Below are positions 1-8,004 of a stretch of 64,000 nt of DNA, piece after piece. How positions within the stretch are numbered: position 1 is the first letter of the stretch; each line of letters begins with the position of its first letter. This DNA comes from Pelagimonas phthalicica (GTDB taxonomy: Bacteria; Pseudomonadota; Alphaproteobacteria; Rhodobacterales; Rhodobacteraceae): the NCBI RefSeq assembly GCF_004364805.1, contig NZ_SOAP01000002.1:62001-126000 (forward strand). The letters are read 5' to 3'. Position numbers and translations under genes: made by a program. Below the pieces are notes generated by a model. That model was not told the DNA's origin and made no database searches. It saw only the letters and a program-made list of their open reading frames with translations.

Positions 1-835
1 CGATGCCCTCGGCATAGATGATCTGATGGCTGTCAAACAGCATCTGGTAATAATCGATGAACCCGCCGGTGACGGGCAGGACGGATTTGTCATTCACCAG
101 ATGGCGGGCACGCACCAGGATCTCGGAACGGCCAGCGCCAATTTCATCATTGCGTTGATAGATGAACAGCCGGTGATCCGGGCTGACCAGCAGGTCGCGG
201 ATATTGTTCAGCGTGCCTTCGCGGATCAGGATCGGCGCAAAGGCCCCAACGGCGCGGGCGGTGTGATGGCCGAGCCAGCGGATTTCTTGCGGGCCGTCAT
301 CGCGGGTCAGCACGCGGTCACCGACCTGCAGCTCTTCGATCGGGCGTTGTGCGCCATTGGCCATGGTGATCATGGTGCCGCCGGTAAAAGAGACACAGGC
401 GACCTGGGCAAAGCGCTGCAGCGCGGTGTCGGTATCGACGCCCACCAGCACATATTCGGCATTGGGTGTCATCACTCCAAGCGGCAGGCTGTAGACGCGG
501 GCGACATTGCAGTCACTGTCGGTCTCCACCAGGATCAGACATTCGATGGTCTCGCCCTTGCTGGACATGAAGGTCACGCAGCAATCCAGATGCAGATCCG
601 CGCCCTCCTGACCCAGATCGGAATCCGTTGCCAGCTTGAAAGGGGGATTGCCCGCGGTCACAACCCGCAGCTTGGTCGTCGCAGCCAGGGGCGAGAGGCG
701 ATAGACATCGTCCGGCATCAGCTCATCCGCAAAGGACAGAGAGTCGCCAAGATTGGCACCATTGATCACACGGATCAGGTCTGCACGATAAACATGCAGG
801 GTTTGAGTGGATCGGTTGGACGAATGGATACTCAT
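1..835 (-). CDS. Hint-domain protein, 3' end cut by window
   Basis: The frame stays open from an ATG at 835 (AGAGGTG upstream) to the window edge, giving 278 codons without the C-terminus. Residues 1-145 are an unrecognised N-terminal region. From about residue 149 a Hint domain begins (SFTGGTMI, then PIEELQVGDRVLTRDDG, and VSPDHRLFIY near 218-226). This resembles the Rhodobacterales Hint_2-type proteins, usually secreted and often near RTX proteins. The position normally held by the self-processing Cys is Ser149; Cys147 lies two residues before it. Ser can act as the nucleophile in some Hint domains, so autoprocessing is possible but not shown. No signal peptide is evident, which would fit type I secretion. 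The biological role is unknown. Confidence 0.8.
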   Translation of the reverse strand, partial: MSIHSSNRSTQTLHVYRADLIRVINGANLGDSLSFADELMPDDVYRLSPLAATTKLRVVTAGNPPFKLATDSDLGQEGADLHLDCCVTFMSSKGETIECLILVETDSDCNVARVYSLPLGVMTPNAEYVLVGVDTDTALQRFAQVACVSFTGGTMITMANGAQRPIEELQVGDRVLTRDDGPQEIRWLGHHTARAVGAFAPILIREGTLNNIRDLLVSPDHRLFIYQRNDEIGAGRSEILVRARHLVNDKSVLPVTGGFIDYYQMLFDSHQIIYAEGI

Positions 836-1003
836 GACACCTCTTGGCAGGAACCCGGGATAGGAACAGTACAGGCGATTCCCGGATGGTAATGCTTAGC
901 CCATTGTATGATATATGATTGTGGCATCAAATAGCCCGTGATCCGGCCTTTTGTCGGCTGGTGCAGATGGGGCCCTGTCGGGGGCAAATGAACAGGAGAG
1001 ATC

Positions 1004-1783
1004 ATGGATTTGGGGATTGCGGGAAAGCGCGCTTTGGTGTGCGCTTCTTCTAAGGGTCTAGGGCGCGGGTGCGCCGAGGCGCTGGCCGAGGCCGGAGTTG
1101 AACTTGTGATGAATGCGCGCGGAGCTGAGGCGCTTGAGGCGACCGCGCAAGAGATCCGCGACACTTATGGCGTGGCCGTGACCACTGTGGCGGCTGATAT
1201 CGTCTCGCCCGAGGGGCGCGCCAAGGTGCTTGAAGTGGCTGGAGATGTGGACATTCTGGTGACCAATGCGGGCGGGCCGCCTCCGGGGTTGTGGTCTGAT
1301 TGGGGGCGGGAGGAATTTGTCGCCGCGTTGGATGCCAATATGCTGACGCCGATTGCGCTGATGACCGAGTTGATGCCGAAAATGGCCGCCAAGGGCTGGG
1401 GCCGGGTGGTCAATATCACCTCGCAATCGGTCAAGGCTCCGATCCCGCAACTGGGCCTGTCCAATGCGGCGCGCACCGGGTTGACCGGCTATGTGGCTGG
1501 CACTGCGCGGCAGGTCGCCCCGGATGGGGTGATTGTGAACAATCTACTGCCGGGCATTCACGCCACCGATCGCGCCGTGTCTCTGGATGGCGGTGTCGCA
1601 GCCGCGCAGGGGATTTCCCTTGAGGAGGCGGCCGAGCAGCGTGCAGCAACCATTCCGGCGCGGCGCTATGGCACGCGGCAGGAATTTGGGGCCATGTGCG
1701 CTTTCCTTTGCTCGCAACAGGCGGGGTTCATTGTGGGTCAGAACATCCTGCTGGATGGCGGCGCGACCAACGCGACCCTTTAA
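1004..1783 (+). CDS. SDR-family oxidoreductase, atypical (no YxxxK)
   Basis: This 259-residue protein has a Rossmann fold of the short-chain dehydrogenase family. The glycine-rich nucleotide loop is a variant (ASSKGLGRG, residues 14-22) and the NAG motif is at 88-90. The catalytic Ser is present in ITSQS (about 140), but the YxxxK pair is replaced by Ser153 and Arg157 in LSNAARTG. This matches the known 3-oxoacyl-ACP-reductase-like SDR subgroup that lacks the standard tetrad. The substrate is unknown, and it could be a reductase with altered chemistry or a non-catalytic binder. The start has AGGAGAG just upstream. A double palindrome follows 7 bp after the stop. Confidence 0.85.
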   Translation: MDLGIAGKRALVCASSKGLGRGCAEALAEAGVELVMNARGAEALEATAQEIRDTYGVAVTTVAADIVSPEGRAKVLEVAGDVDILVTNAGGPPPGLWSDWGREEFVAALDANMLTPIALMTELMPKMAAKGWGRVVNITSQSVKAPIPQLGLSNAARTGLTGYVAGTARQVAPDGVIVNNLLPGIHATDRAVSLDGGVAAAQGISLEEAAEQRAATIPARRYGTRQEFGAMCAFLCSQQAGFIVGQNILLDGGATNATL

Positions 1784-1790
1784 CCGAGAG

Positions 1791-1840
1791 CCCCAAATTC
1801 CGTTGACGGAATTTGCAAATTCCATGGATGGAATTTGGGG
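1791..1840. repeat. Double palindrome repeat, family A copy 1
   Basis: Two perfect palindromes, each 9 bp + 2 bp + 9 bp, lie at 1795-1814 (AAATTCCGT/ACGGAATTT) and 1817-1836 (AAATTCCAT/ATGGAATTT), separated by GC. Flanking CCCC and GGGG allow one longer alternative stem. A second, inverted copy lies at 45958-45999. It sits between two co-directional genes, as REP-type mRNA hairpins often do. Confidence 0.8.
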
Positions 1841-1866
1841 CATCCAGAATTGAGGATAAGGCAGAT

Positions 1867-3009
1867 ATGGCACGTGGACCGGATGGGCAGGGCGGAGGCG
1901 CTGGGTTTTCGCTGGCGGATCAGTTGTTTAACGAGAGCTCGATTGGTGATTTGGCGCAGGAATACAGTGTCTTGCCGGGGTTCGAGGCCGAGGACTTTGC
2001 CCGTGAGGTCCTGTCTGGCTTTGACGGTTTGGGCCTTTTGGAGCGGCTCGATTGGATCGCGACCTGCGTCGAAAAACGCCTGCCTGCGGAATTTCCAGCC
2101 ATGGTCGAGGCTTTGCGCGCGGCCATGCCGCCCGAGCTGGACCCGACTTTGCGCGACGACGATTTTGGCCGCTTTATCCATGCGGTTCCGGGAATTTTGG
2201 CGGTGCGCCACGGGGTGGAGGATCATCGCGATCTGGCGTTGGATCTGCTCTATGACGCGACCAAACGCTTTTCGATGGAGTTCTATATCCGCCCTTTCAT
2301 AAACCGCTGGCCCGAGGAAACCTTGGCGCGGTTGGATGAGTGGTGCGGGGATGAGAATTACCATGTGCGCCGCCTGGTGTCCGAGGGCACGCGCCCGAAA
2401 CTGCCCTGGGCGCGCAATATCACCTTGGCTCCGGATGTGCCCTTGCGGTTTCTGGACCGGCTGCATGGGGATCAGACGCGCTATGTGACGCGCTCGGTCT
2501 CAAACCACATGAATGATCTGTCCAAATTGATGCCCGATGAGGTTGTCGCGCGCCTGTCCGCCTGGCGCGAGGCGGGCTTGCAAGAGCCCAAGGAGCTGAC
2601 CTGGATGACCAAACACGCGCTGCGCACCGCGATCAAACGCGGGGAGCGCGGAGCGTTGGATTTGCTTGGGTATCGCGCTGGTCCGGTTTCGGCCCAGCTG
2701 AGCATCGCGACACCCGAGGTGGTGATTGGTGAGGCGGTGGCGTTTGATGTGACCCTGGACTGCGCGGAAGATTTACCGGTCATGGTGGATTACCGGTTGC
2801 GCTTTGCGCGGCCTAAGGGAAACGCGGAAAAGGTGTTCAAACTCAAGGCGGCCAAGGTCAAGGCGGGCAAGAGCCTGACCTTGAACAAGCGCCATGTTCT
2901 GAAAGGCAATGCCAGCACCTTTACGCTGTATCCCGGCACCCATGGGATTACGGTGCAGGTGAACGGACAGGATGTGGCTGAGGGAGAGTTTGAGCTGGTT
3001 TCGGGTTAG
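1867..3009 (+). CDS. DNA alkylation repair protein (AlkC-like glycosylase)
   Basis: The protein is 380 residues long from ATG 1867, which has AGGATAAGG upstream; an earlier TTG-type start would run back into the palindromic repeat and is unlikely. The helical N-terminal two thirds look like HEAT-like repeats, including DENYHVRRLVSEGTRP and ARNITLAPD, typical of AlkC/AlkD proteins. The last ~95 residues (about 290-380) are beta-rich, with paired TLDC.../TFTLYPGTHGITV strands, fitting the Ig-like C-terminal domain known in bacterial AlkC. AlkC proteins excise 3-methyladenine-type lesions in a base-flip-independent way. The neighbours give no repair context. Confidence 0.75.
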   Translation: MARGPDGQGGGAGFSLADQLFNESSIGDLAQEYSVLPGFEAEDFAREVLSGFDGLGLLERLDWIATCVEKRLPAEFPAMVEALRAAMPPELDPTLRDDDFGRFIHAVPGILAVRHGVEDHRDLALDLLYDATKRFSMEFYIRPFINRWPEETLARLDEWCGDENYHVRRLVSEGTRPKLPWARNITLAPDVPLRFLDRLHGDQTRYVTRSVSNHMNDLSKLMPDEVVARLSAWREAGLQEPKELTWMTKHALRTAIKRGERGALDLLGYRAGPVSAQLSIATPEVVIGEAVAFDVTLDCAEDLPVMVDYRLRFARPKGNAEKVFKLKAAKVKAGKSLTLNKRHVLKGNASTFTLYPGTHGITVQVNGQDVAEGEFELVSG

Positions 3010-3034
3010 GGCTGCTTAACAGGCGGGATGGAAA

Positions 3035-3724
3035 TCACCCCAACTTATCCCACTTCTTTTCCAATTTCTCAATCGCTGCAATGCGTTCGCCGGTTTTGGG
3101 ATGGGACATCATCCAGGCCGGAACGGAACCGCCGCGTGATTTGGTCAGGTCTTCGAGTTTGTGGAACAGGGATTTCTGCGGCGCGGTTCCGATCCCGGCT
3201 TTGACCAGCAGGGCGGCGGCATATTCATCGGCCTCGTATTCATCGGCGCGCGACAGGCGGGCCGAAAGTAGGGACATCGCAGTATGGGCGATCCAGCCGC
3301 CGACACCGGGGATAAAGCGGTTGAGGATCATCGCCAAAGCGGTGCGCATGGCGTTTTGGCCGGAAAAGTCGATCATGCGGCGACGCGAATGCCCCAGCGC
3401 CACATGGCCAAGCTCATGGGCGATGACCGATGACAGCTCTTCGGCAGAGACCTCGCCAGCTTTGTATTTGTTGAAAAAACCGCGGGTGATGAAGATCCGG
3501 CCATCTGCGGCGGCCAAGCCGTTTACCGGCTCGATCTCATAGATATGCACTTTGATCCGAGGCAGATCGAGCGCAGCGGCCATTTGATCGGTCAGGCGTT
3601 TCAGCACCGGATCGGCCAGCTCGGTGGATTTGGCATCCAGCTCGCGTGCGGTGCGCCAGGTTGAGACCCGGAACATCACATAGCCATAGATCAGGGCGAG
3701 CAGGATTGGCGCGAATTTCAACAT
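3035..3724 (-). CDS. M48-family membrane metalloprotease
   Basis: This 229-residue protein starts with one membrane segment (about residues 4-20) and carries the zinc-protease motif HELGH at 103-107. The third ligand region is SRADEYEADEYA (about 158-169), the usual ExxxD element of M48 peptidases. The pattern fits HtpX/Ste24-like quality-control proteases, probably acting on membrane or periplasmic proteins. It is shorter than HtpX (about 290) because it has only one clear TM segment. It lies 167 bp downstream of purL on the same strand. Confidence 0.85.
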   Translation of the reverse strand: MLKFAPILLALIYGYVMFRVSTWRTARELDAKSTELADPVLKRLTDQMAAALDLPRIKVHIYEIEPVNGLAAADGRIFITRGFFNKYKAGEVSAEELSSVIAHELGHVALGHSRRRMIDFSGQNAMRTALAMILNRFIPGVGGWIAHTAMSLLSARLSRADEYEADEYAAALLVKAGIGTAPQKSLFHKLEDLTKSRGGSVPAWMMSHPKTGERIAAIEKLEKKWDKLG

Positions 3725-3891
3725 GGGTGAAATATGGGGGCGGGGCGGTTTCTGTGCAACCGCGTTCGGAGAGGTTTCCTAATGGTCTCGCATGAGATGC
3801 GAGCCATTTTGAAAGCCCCTCTCCTGACCTCTCCCCTTATGCGGGGAGAGGAACCAAGTGGCGGCTGACCCTGTCACATCAGCGCTGTGCC
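3725..3891. other. Intergenic hairpins between purL and M48 gene
   Basis: Two inverted repeats are present. One at 3786-3802 is CTCGCAT-GAG-ATGCGAG, extended by flanking AATGG/CCATT. The other at 3828-3851 is CCTCTCCCC/GGGGAGAGG. Neither has a T-run on the minus strand, so they are not clear terminators for purL. The second resembles REP-type elements. Confidence 0.5.
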
Positions 3892-6051
3892 TTAGGCAAA
3901 GTAGCCTGCGAAAGCCTCGCGGCTGATCAAACTGAGTTCGGCCAGAGGGGCCTCGGAGCTGCCAAATTTCACCGTGTCACCGCCGAACTTACCAACGGAT
4001 TTCAGCGGCACGCCAGCCTGACCAGCGGCGAGCATCAGTGCTTCGGCCTGATCGAAATTACAGGCGATCAGGTAGCGGGCCTGGTCTTCGCCAAAGAGTT
4101 CGGCGGTATCCGCGCTGTCCAGTTGCACACCTACGCCGGAAGCTTCGGCCATTTCAAAGGCGGCCAGTGCGAGGCCGCCATCGGAGAGGTCGGAGCAGCA
4201 TTTGATCAGGTCACGCTGGGCGCGGATGAAATCACCATTGCGGCGCTCGGCGTTGAGATCGACAGCGGGGGCGTCGCCATCTTCGCGGTTGAAGACTTCG
4301 GCGAGCAGGGCGGATTGGCCGAGATGGCTGCCGCTTTCGCCGACCAGCAGGGCGACATGGCCCTCGCGGGCGTAGTCGAGAATGGGCTCTTCATCCGCTG
4401 CGATCAGGCCGACGGCCCCGATGGTCGGTGTGGGCAGGATGCCCTGACCGTCGGTTTCATTATAGAGCGAGACATTGCCGGAAACGATCGGCATGTCCAG
4501 CGCCAAACAGGCCTGACCTATCCCGTCCAATGCGCCGACAAACTGGCCCATGATCTCGGGCTTTTCGGGGTTGCCGAAGTTCAGGTTGTCGGTGGTGGCC
4601 AGCGGCTTGGCCCCGGTGGCGCAGAGGTTGCGGAAGGCTTCGGCGACGGCCTGTTTGCCACCCTCAACCGGGTTTGCCTTGACATAACGGGGGGTTACGT
4701 CGCTGGTGAAGGCCAGTTTCTTGTCGGTGCCATGCACGCGGATCACGCCGGCTCCGTAACCGGGCACGCGCAGGGTGTCGGCCATGACCTGGCTGTCATA
4801 TTGTTCATAGACCCATTCGCGCGAGCTGTAATTGGTCGAACCGATCAGCGCCTTGAGCGCGTCGATCCCGTCGACTTGCGGCACATCCTCAAGTGGGGCG
4901 GCGGCGGGGGTCGGCACCCAGGGGCGATCATATTCCGGGGCGGTCGAGCTGAGTTTGGACAGCGGCATATCGGCTTTGACTTCGCCATTATGCATGATGA
5001 GGAAGCGGTCTTCGGCGATGGTTTCGCCGACAATGGCGAAATCCAGATCCCATTTTTCAAAGACGGCGCGGGCGGCGTCTTCTTTGGCCGGATCCAGCAC
5101 CATCAACATGCGTTCCTGAGATTCCGACAGCATCATCTCATAGGCGGTCATGTTCTCTTCGCGCTGGGGCACGTTTTCGAGATCAAGACGCACGCCGAGT
5201 TCGCCTTTATCGCCCATCTCAACCGCGGAGCATGTCAGGCCCGCAGCGCCCATATCCTGGATCGAGATCACCGCGCCGGTCTTCATCAATTCCAGCGTCG
5301 CCTCCATCAGGCGTTTTTCGGTGAAGGGGTCGCCGACTTGGACAGTGGGGCGCTTTTCTTCAATGGAATCATCGAATTCGGCTGAGGCCATGGTGGCACC
5401 GCCAACCCCGTCACGGCCGGTTTTTGCGCCGAGATAAACGACCGGGCGACCGACACCGGAGGCGGCGGAGTAGAAGATTTTGTCGGCATCCGCGAGGCCC
5501 GCGGCGAAGGCGTTGACCAGGCAGTTGCCGTTATAGGCGGGGTGGAAGCGGACTTCGCCGCCGACTGTTGGGACGCCGAAAGCGTTGCCGTAGCCGCCGA
5601 CACCTTCGACCACGCCATGCACCAGCTGGCGGGTTTTGGGGTGGTCTTTTTCACCAAAGGAGAGCGCGTTCATCGCCGCGATGGGGCGGGCCCCCATGGT
5701 GAAGACGTCGCGCAGGATTCCCCCAACCCCGGTGGCCGCGCCCTGATAGGGTTCGATATAGGAGGGGTGGTTGTGGCTTTCCATTTTGAAGACCACCGCC
5801 TGACCGTCGCCAATATCAACCACACCGGCATTTTCACCGGGGCCGCAGATGACCTGCGGACCATCGACGGGGAGCTTTTTCAGGTGTATTTTCGAGGACT
5901 TATAGGAACAATGTTCGTTCCACATGGCGCTGAAAATGCCCAGCTCGGTGAAGGTGGGTTCGCGGCCCATGATCTCAAGAATGCGGTCATATTCTTCGGC
6001 GTTGATCCCGTGGGATTCAATCAGCTCTTGGGTGATGGCCGGTTCTTGCAT
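3892..6051 (-). CDS. purL: Phosphoribosylformylglycinamidine synthase subunit PurL
   Basis: PurL catalyses the ATP-dependent conversion of FGAR to FGAM in de novo purine synthesis, receiving ammonia from PurQ with PurS. The 719-residue length is that of the small, three-subunit type. Characteristic segments are present: [14 protein letters not shown] near the N-terminus, [21 protein letters not shown], the second-half FGNPEKPE region and SDLSDGGLA. The start was placed at 6051 (AGGGGA upstream); a longer open frame to 6378 would translate an intergenic repeat. No purQ or purS lies next to it. Confidence 0.97.
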   Translation of the reverse strand: MQEPAITQELIESHGINAEEYDRILEIMGREPTFTELGIFSAMWNEHCSYKSSKIHLKKLPVDGPQVICGPGENAGVVDIGDGQAVVFKMESHNHPSYIEPYQGAATGVGGILRDVFTMGARPIAAMNALSFGEKDHPKTRQLVHGVVEGVGGYGNAFGVPTVGGEVRFHPAYNGNCLVNAFAAGLADADKIFYSAASGVGRPVVYLGAKTGRDGVGGATMASAEFDDSIEEKRPTVQVGDPFTEKRLMEATLELMKTGAVISIQDMGAAGLTCSAVEMGDKGELGVRLDLENVPQREENMTAYEMMLSESQERMLMVLDPAKEDAARAVFEKWDLDFAIVGETIAEDRFLIMHNGEVKADMPLSKLSSTAPEYDRPWVPTPAAAPLEDVPQVDGIDALKALIGSTNYSSREWVYEQYDSQVMADTLRVPGYGAGVIRVHGTDKKLAFTSDVTPRYVKANPVEGGKQAVAEAFRNLCATGAKPLATTDNLNFGNPEKPEIMGQFVGALDGIGQACLALDMPIVSGNVSLYNETDGQGILPTPTIGAVGLIAADEEPILDYAREGHVALLVGESGSHLGQSALLAEVFNREDGDAPAVDLNAERRNGDFIRAQRDLIKCCSDLSDGGLALAAFEMAEASGVGVQLDSADTAELFGEDQARYLIACNFDQAEALMLAAGQAGVPLKSVGKFGGDTVKFGSSEAPLAELSLISREAFAGYFA

Positions 6052-6459
6052 GGGGATCCCCTGTTCTTTGGCAGCTGGCGTCGGGCGCTCTTTACGCCAA
6101 GCAATGCAAAAGGGGAAGAGGGAAGGGGCGCTGCCTCTCTTGGCCTGCGGCCAATTCACCCCGGGATATTTGTGGCCCAGAGAAATGGGGGCGGGGTTTT
6201 GCGATTTTAAGGCAGCGTTCGGTGGGGGTAATGGAGCGTTCGCGGTTTGCGCAACGGGGCAATCGGTACAAAACCGGGCGCGTTTTGGGGGGATTGCCTG
6301 GGGGTGAGTTGCGGGCGGCGCGAGAGGGCGCGGGGCAATCTGTCTGATTCTGGGCGGGCTTGGGGGATATTGCCCCAATTTTGTCGGCTGTCGCGCTTTG
6401 GGCGGGGCGGTTTTTGGTTAAATTCGCTTAAGCGAGGTTAATTTGGCCCTGTTTCTGGG
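6052..6459. other. Intergenic region with family B repeat
   Basis: The purL upstream region contains a repeat at 6121-6190 and no credible gene. The remaining 270 bp is G-rich and shows nothing recognisable. The purL promoter should lie here but no clear -35/-10 pair was identified. Confidence 0.5.
6121..6190 (-). repeat. Dispersed repeat family B, copy 1
   Basis: This segment shares the core CACCCCGGGATAT with TTGGCCC-like and GGGGCGCTGCC blocks found again at 20034, 23825, 43926 and 47265. It lies just upstream of the purL start. Such GC-rich elements are common between roseobacter genes. Confidence 0.65.
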
Positions 6460-7023
6460 TCAGGGGCGGGCGGAGTTGCGTTCTTCCAAGGTGAGCACTT
6501 TGGGGGCGACCACCGGGGTTTTGTCGGGGTTGAAGAAGGGGCGGAGTTTGTCTTTGCCGCTGATCAGAGCCTTGGCAGCGCGCCAGAACAGCGAATAGAC
6601 CGCGCCGGGCACGCCGCGCTGGCGGATTTTCTTCGTGGCGCTGTCCGTGTTGGCATGGCAGGTGGCGCGGCCAAAGTGATCGGTGCCGGCAGGCAGGACC
6701 GCGCCGACAAAGGGCAGGGTCGGGCTGGGCAGGGTATTGGCGATGGGGGTGTCGCAGCAGGTGGCGTACCAGCGAAACAGCCCCTTGGGGCCAAGCCGCA
6801 TCAGACCGAGATGTTCAGCGCCCTGATCAATGACAAAATTATCGGGGGTGGTTTGAAAGATCTGCGTGCCGCCATCGGTCAGATAGCTGTCTTGCTTGCC
6901 CAGGTGACGGGTGCCGGTCTGGCAATCCGGGCAATAGCAGATCAGATGCCGCCCATCCGCCCCTGCTTTGATATGCCATTGCATCTGGCCGCAGGTGCAG
7001 CTGAGTTTGCAGGTGTCAGACAT
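6460..7023 (-). CDS. DUF6151-like cysteine-rich protein (GFA-related)
   Basis: The protein has 187 residues. Its N-terminus carries CTCGQMQW (about 10-17) and CYCPDCQTGTRHLG (29-42), and a later CCDTPIANT segment, the spacing of zinc ligands in the GFA/Mss4-like fold. This matches DUF6151-type proteins distantly related to glutathione-dependent formaldehyde-activating enzymes. The function is not established. It lies 27 bp downstream of the DUF454 gene on the same strand, so the two are probably co-transcribed. Confidence 0.7.
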   Translation of the reverse strand: MSDTCKLSCTCGQMQWHIKAGADGRHLICYCPDCQTGTRHLGKQDSYLTDGGTQIFQTTPDNFVIDQGAEHLGLMRLGPKGLFRWYATCCDTPIANTLPSPTLPFVGAVLPAGTDHFGRATCHANTDSATKKIRQRGVPGAVYSLFWRAAKALISGKDKLRPFFNPDKTPVVAPKVLTLEERNSARP

Positions 7024-7050
7024 GGGAGGCTCCTAAGCTTTGGCGACGGG

Positions 7051-7440
7051 TTACTCGGCGGGCCCATCCGGGCGCGACAGCACATAAAAGGCCGCGCCAG
7101 AGAGGCAGATGGCCTGAATGATCAAGACATAGAGCGGCAGTTGCAAGACCAGGCTGAGCAAAAAAGCAGCAGCCATCATCGTTGCTGCCATTTTCTTGTG
7201 CCGAGGTGCGATGGCGCCGTGATCCTCCCAGGTGAGAATCGGCGTGCCAAAGGTCGGGTGGGTTTCCAGCCAACGGCGCAAACGCGGCGAACCTTTGCCA
7301 AAACAAAAGGCGGCCAGCAGCACAAAGGGCGTGGTAGGCAGGATCGGCAGGACAATCCCGATCACGCCCAAGGCCAGGCTGATCCCGCCAAACAGGACCC
7401 AGACCGGACGGGTCAGTATATGATGTCGTTTCTGCGTCAC
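7051..7440 (-). CDS. DUF454 (YbaN) family inner-membrane protein
   Basis: This 129-residue protein matches the YbaN/DUF454 pattern: [15 protein letters not shown] near 25-39, [18 protein letters not shown], then FGTPI. It has about four hydrophobic segments and a short cytoplasmic tail. The role of the family is unknown. The start is a GTG (7440) with AGGAT upstream; no upstream ATG fits. A 17-bp palindrome overlaps the ribosome-binding site. Confidence 0.85.
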   Translation of the reverse strand: MTQKRHHILTRPVWVLFGGISLALGVIGIVLPILPTTPFVLLAAFCFGKGSPRLRRWLETHPTFGTPILTWEDHGAIAPRHKKMAATMMAAAFLLSLVLQLPLYVLIIQAICLSGAAFYVLSRPDGPAE

Positions 7441-7450
7441 TGCGGTGATC

Positions 7451-7467
7451 CTGACTTCTTAAGTCAG
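7451..7467. promoter_or_regulatory. Palindrome before the DUF454 gene
   Basis: CTGACTT-CTT-AAGTCAG is a perfect 7-3-7 palindrome lying 10 bp upstream of the GTG start. It overlaps the Shine-Dalgarno stretch (7448-7452). It could be a repressor operator or an mRNA hairpin hiding the ribosome site. Confidence 0.45.
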
Positions 7468-7504
7468 AGATGGCGCATTACTGCGGAATTGCAAGCTCGG
7501 ATCT

Positions 7505-7773
7505 TTAGGGTCAGGATGCATTGATTTGGCGTCACTGGCGCAGGAAGAGCAATAAAGCAGAGGTTTTGGGCGCGCAGGAACTGGCAGGGTCAATTTCAAG
7601 CGGTCAAGGCCGCTGCTTTGCAGCGCTTCCCGCGTCGGGACGATTTACCTGATCTTGCCCCTGATCTGCGTTGCATCGTCTTGAAATACAACCAGTATTT
7701 CTGCGTCGATGTGTCTTGTCAGGAACAAGATCAGGTAAACCAGTGGCGTCAAATCAATGCATCCTGACCCTAG
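7505..7773. mobile_element. MITE-like element 1, 269 bp
   Basis: The ends are 34-bp terminal inverted repeats, 7505-7538 and 7740-7773, matching at 31 of 34 positions (core GGGTCAGGATGCATTGATTT). The element is bounded by TTAG on the left and CTAG on the right, the YTAR pattern used as target by part of the IS5 family. The interior codes for nothing credible, so this looks like a non-autonomous derivative. A shortened, similar end is seen at 15471-15485. Confidence 0.8.
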
Positions 7774-8004
7774 GTGCCGGACTGAGAGGGGAGATGAAGA
7801 CCTCTGAAAAGAAAAAAGGCCGAGCTCAAAGCTCGGCCGAAGTCCAACAGGGAGGTGATAATGGCGTCGAAGATCGACGCGTCATCATCATGTGCTGAAT
7901 ATGGCATCACTTTAGAAACGATCAAGACTAAACATGTTGCAGTCGCAGCATTGCCGCTATGCGTTGTGTGCATGTCACACTGTGTCTTTCCCGCAATAGT
8001 TGAA
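7774..8004. other. Non-coding stretch with possible small RNA
   Basis: Between the MITE-like element and the LysR gene lies a strong minus-strand terminator (7811-7840) about 165 bp after the lysR stop. A short minus-strand frame (from MPYSAHDDD) would run through the terminator stem and is not convincing. The arrangement fits either a long lysR 3' tail or a separate small RNA read on the minus strand. Confidence 0.4.
7811..7840 (-). terminator. Rho-independent terminator, minus strand
   Basis: The stem GGCCGAGCT/AGCTCGGCC (7818-7826 and 7830-7838) with a 3-nt loop is followed on the minus strand by a T6 tract (A6 at 7812-7817). It is one of the strongest terminator signals in the window. 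Confidence 0.8.

Noticed and set aside
26-892. Open plus-strand frame of 288 codons
   Set aside because: It is the antisense shadow of the minus-strand Hint gene, which has a ribosome site and recognisable domain.
4123-5385. Plus-strand frame of 420 codons opposite purL
   Set aside because: Antisense shadow of purL without family similarity.
7770-7973. Short minus-strand frame (MHTTHSGN...)
   Set aside because: It would run through a strong terminator stem and into the MITE-like element; no good ribosome site was seen.
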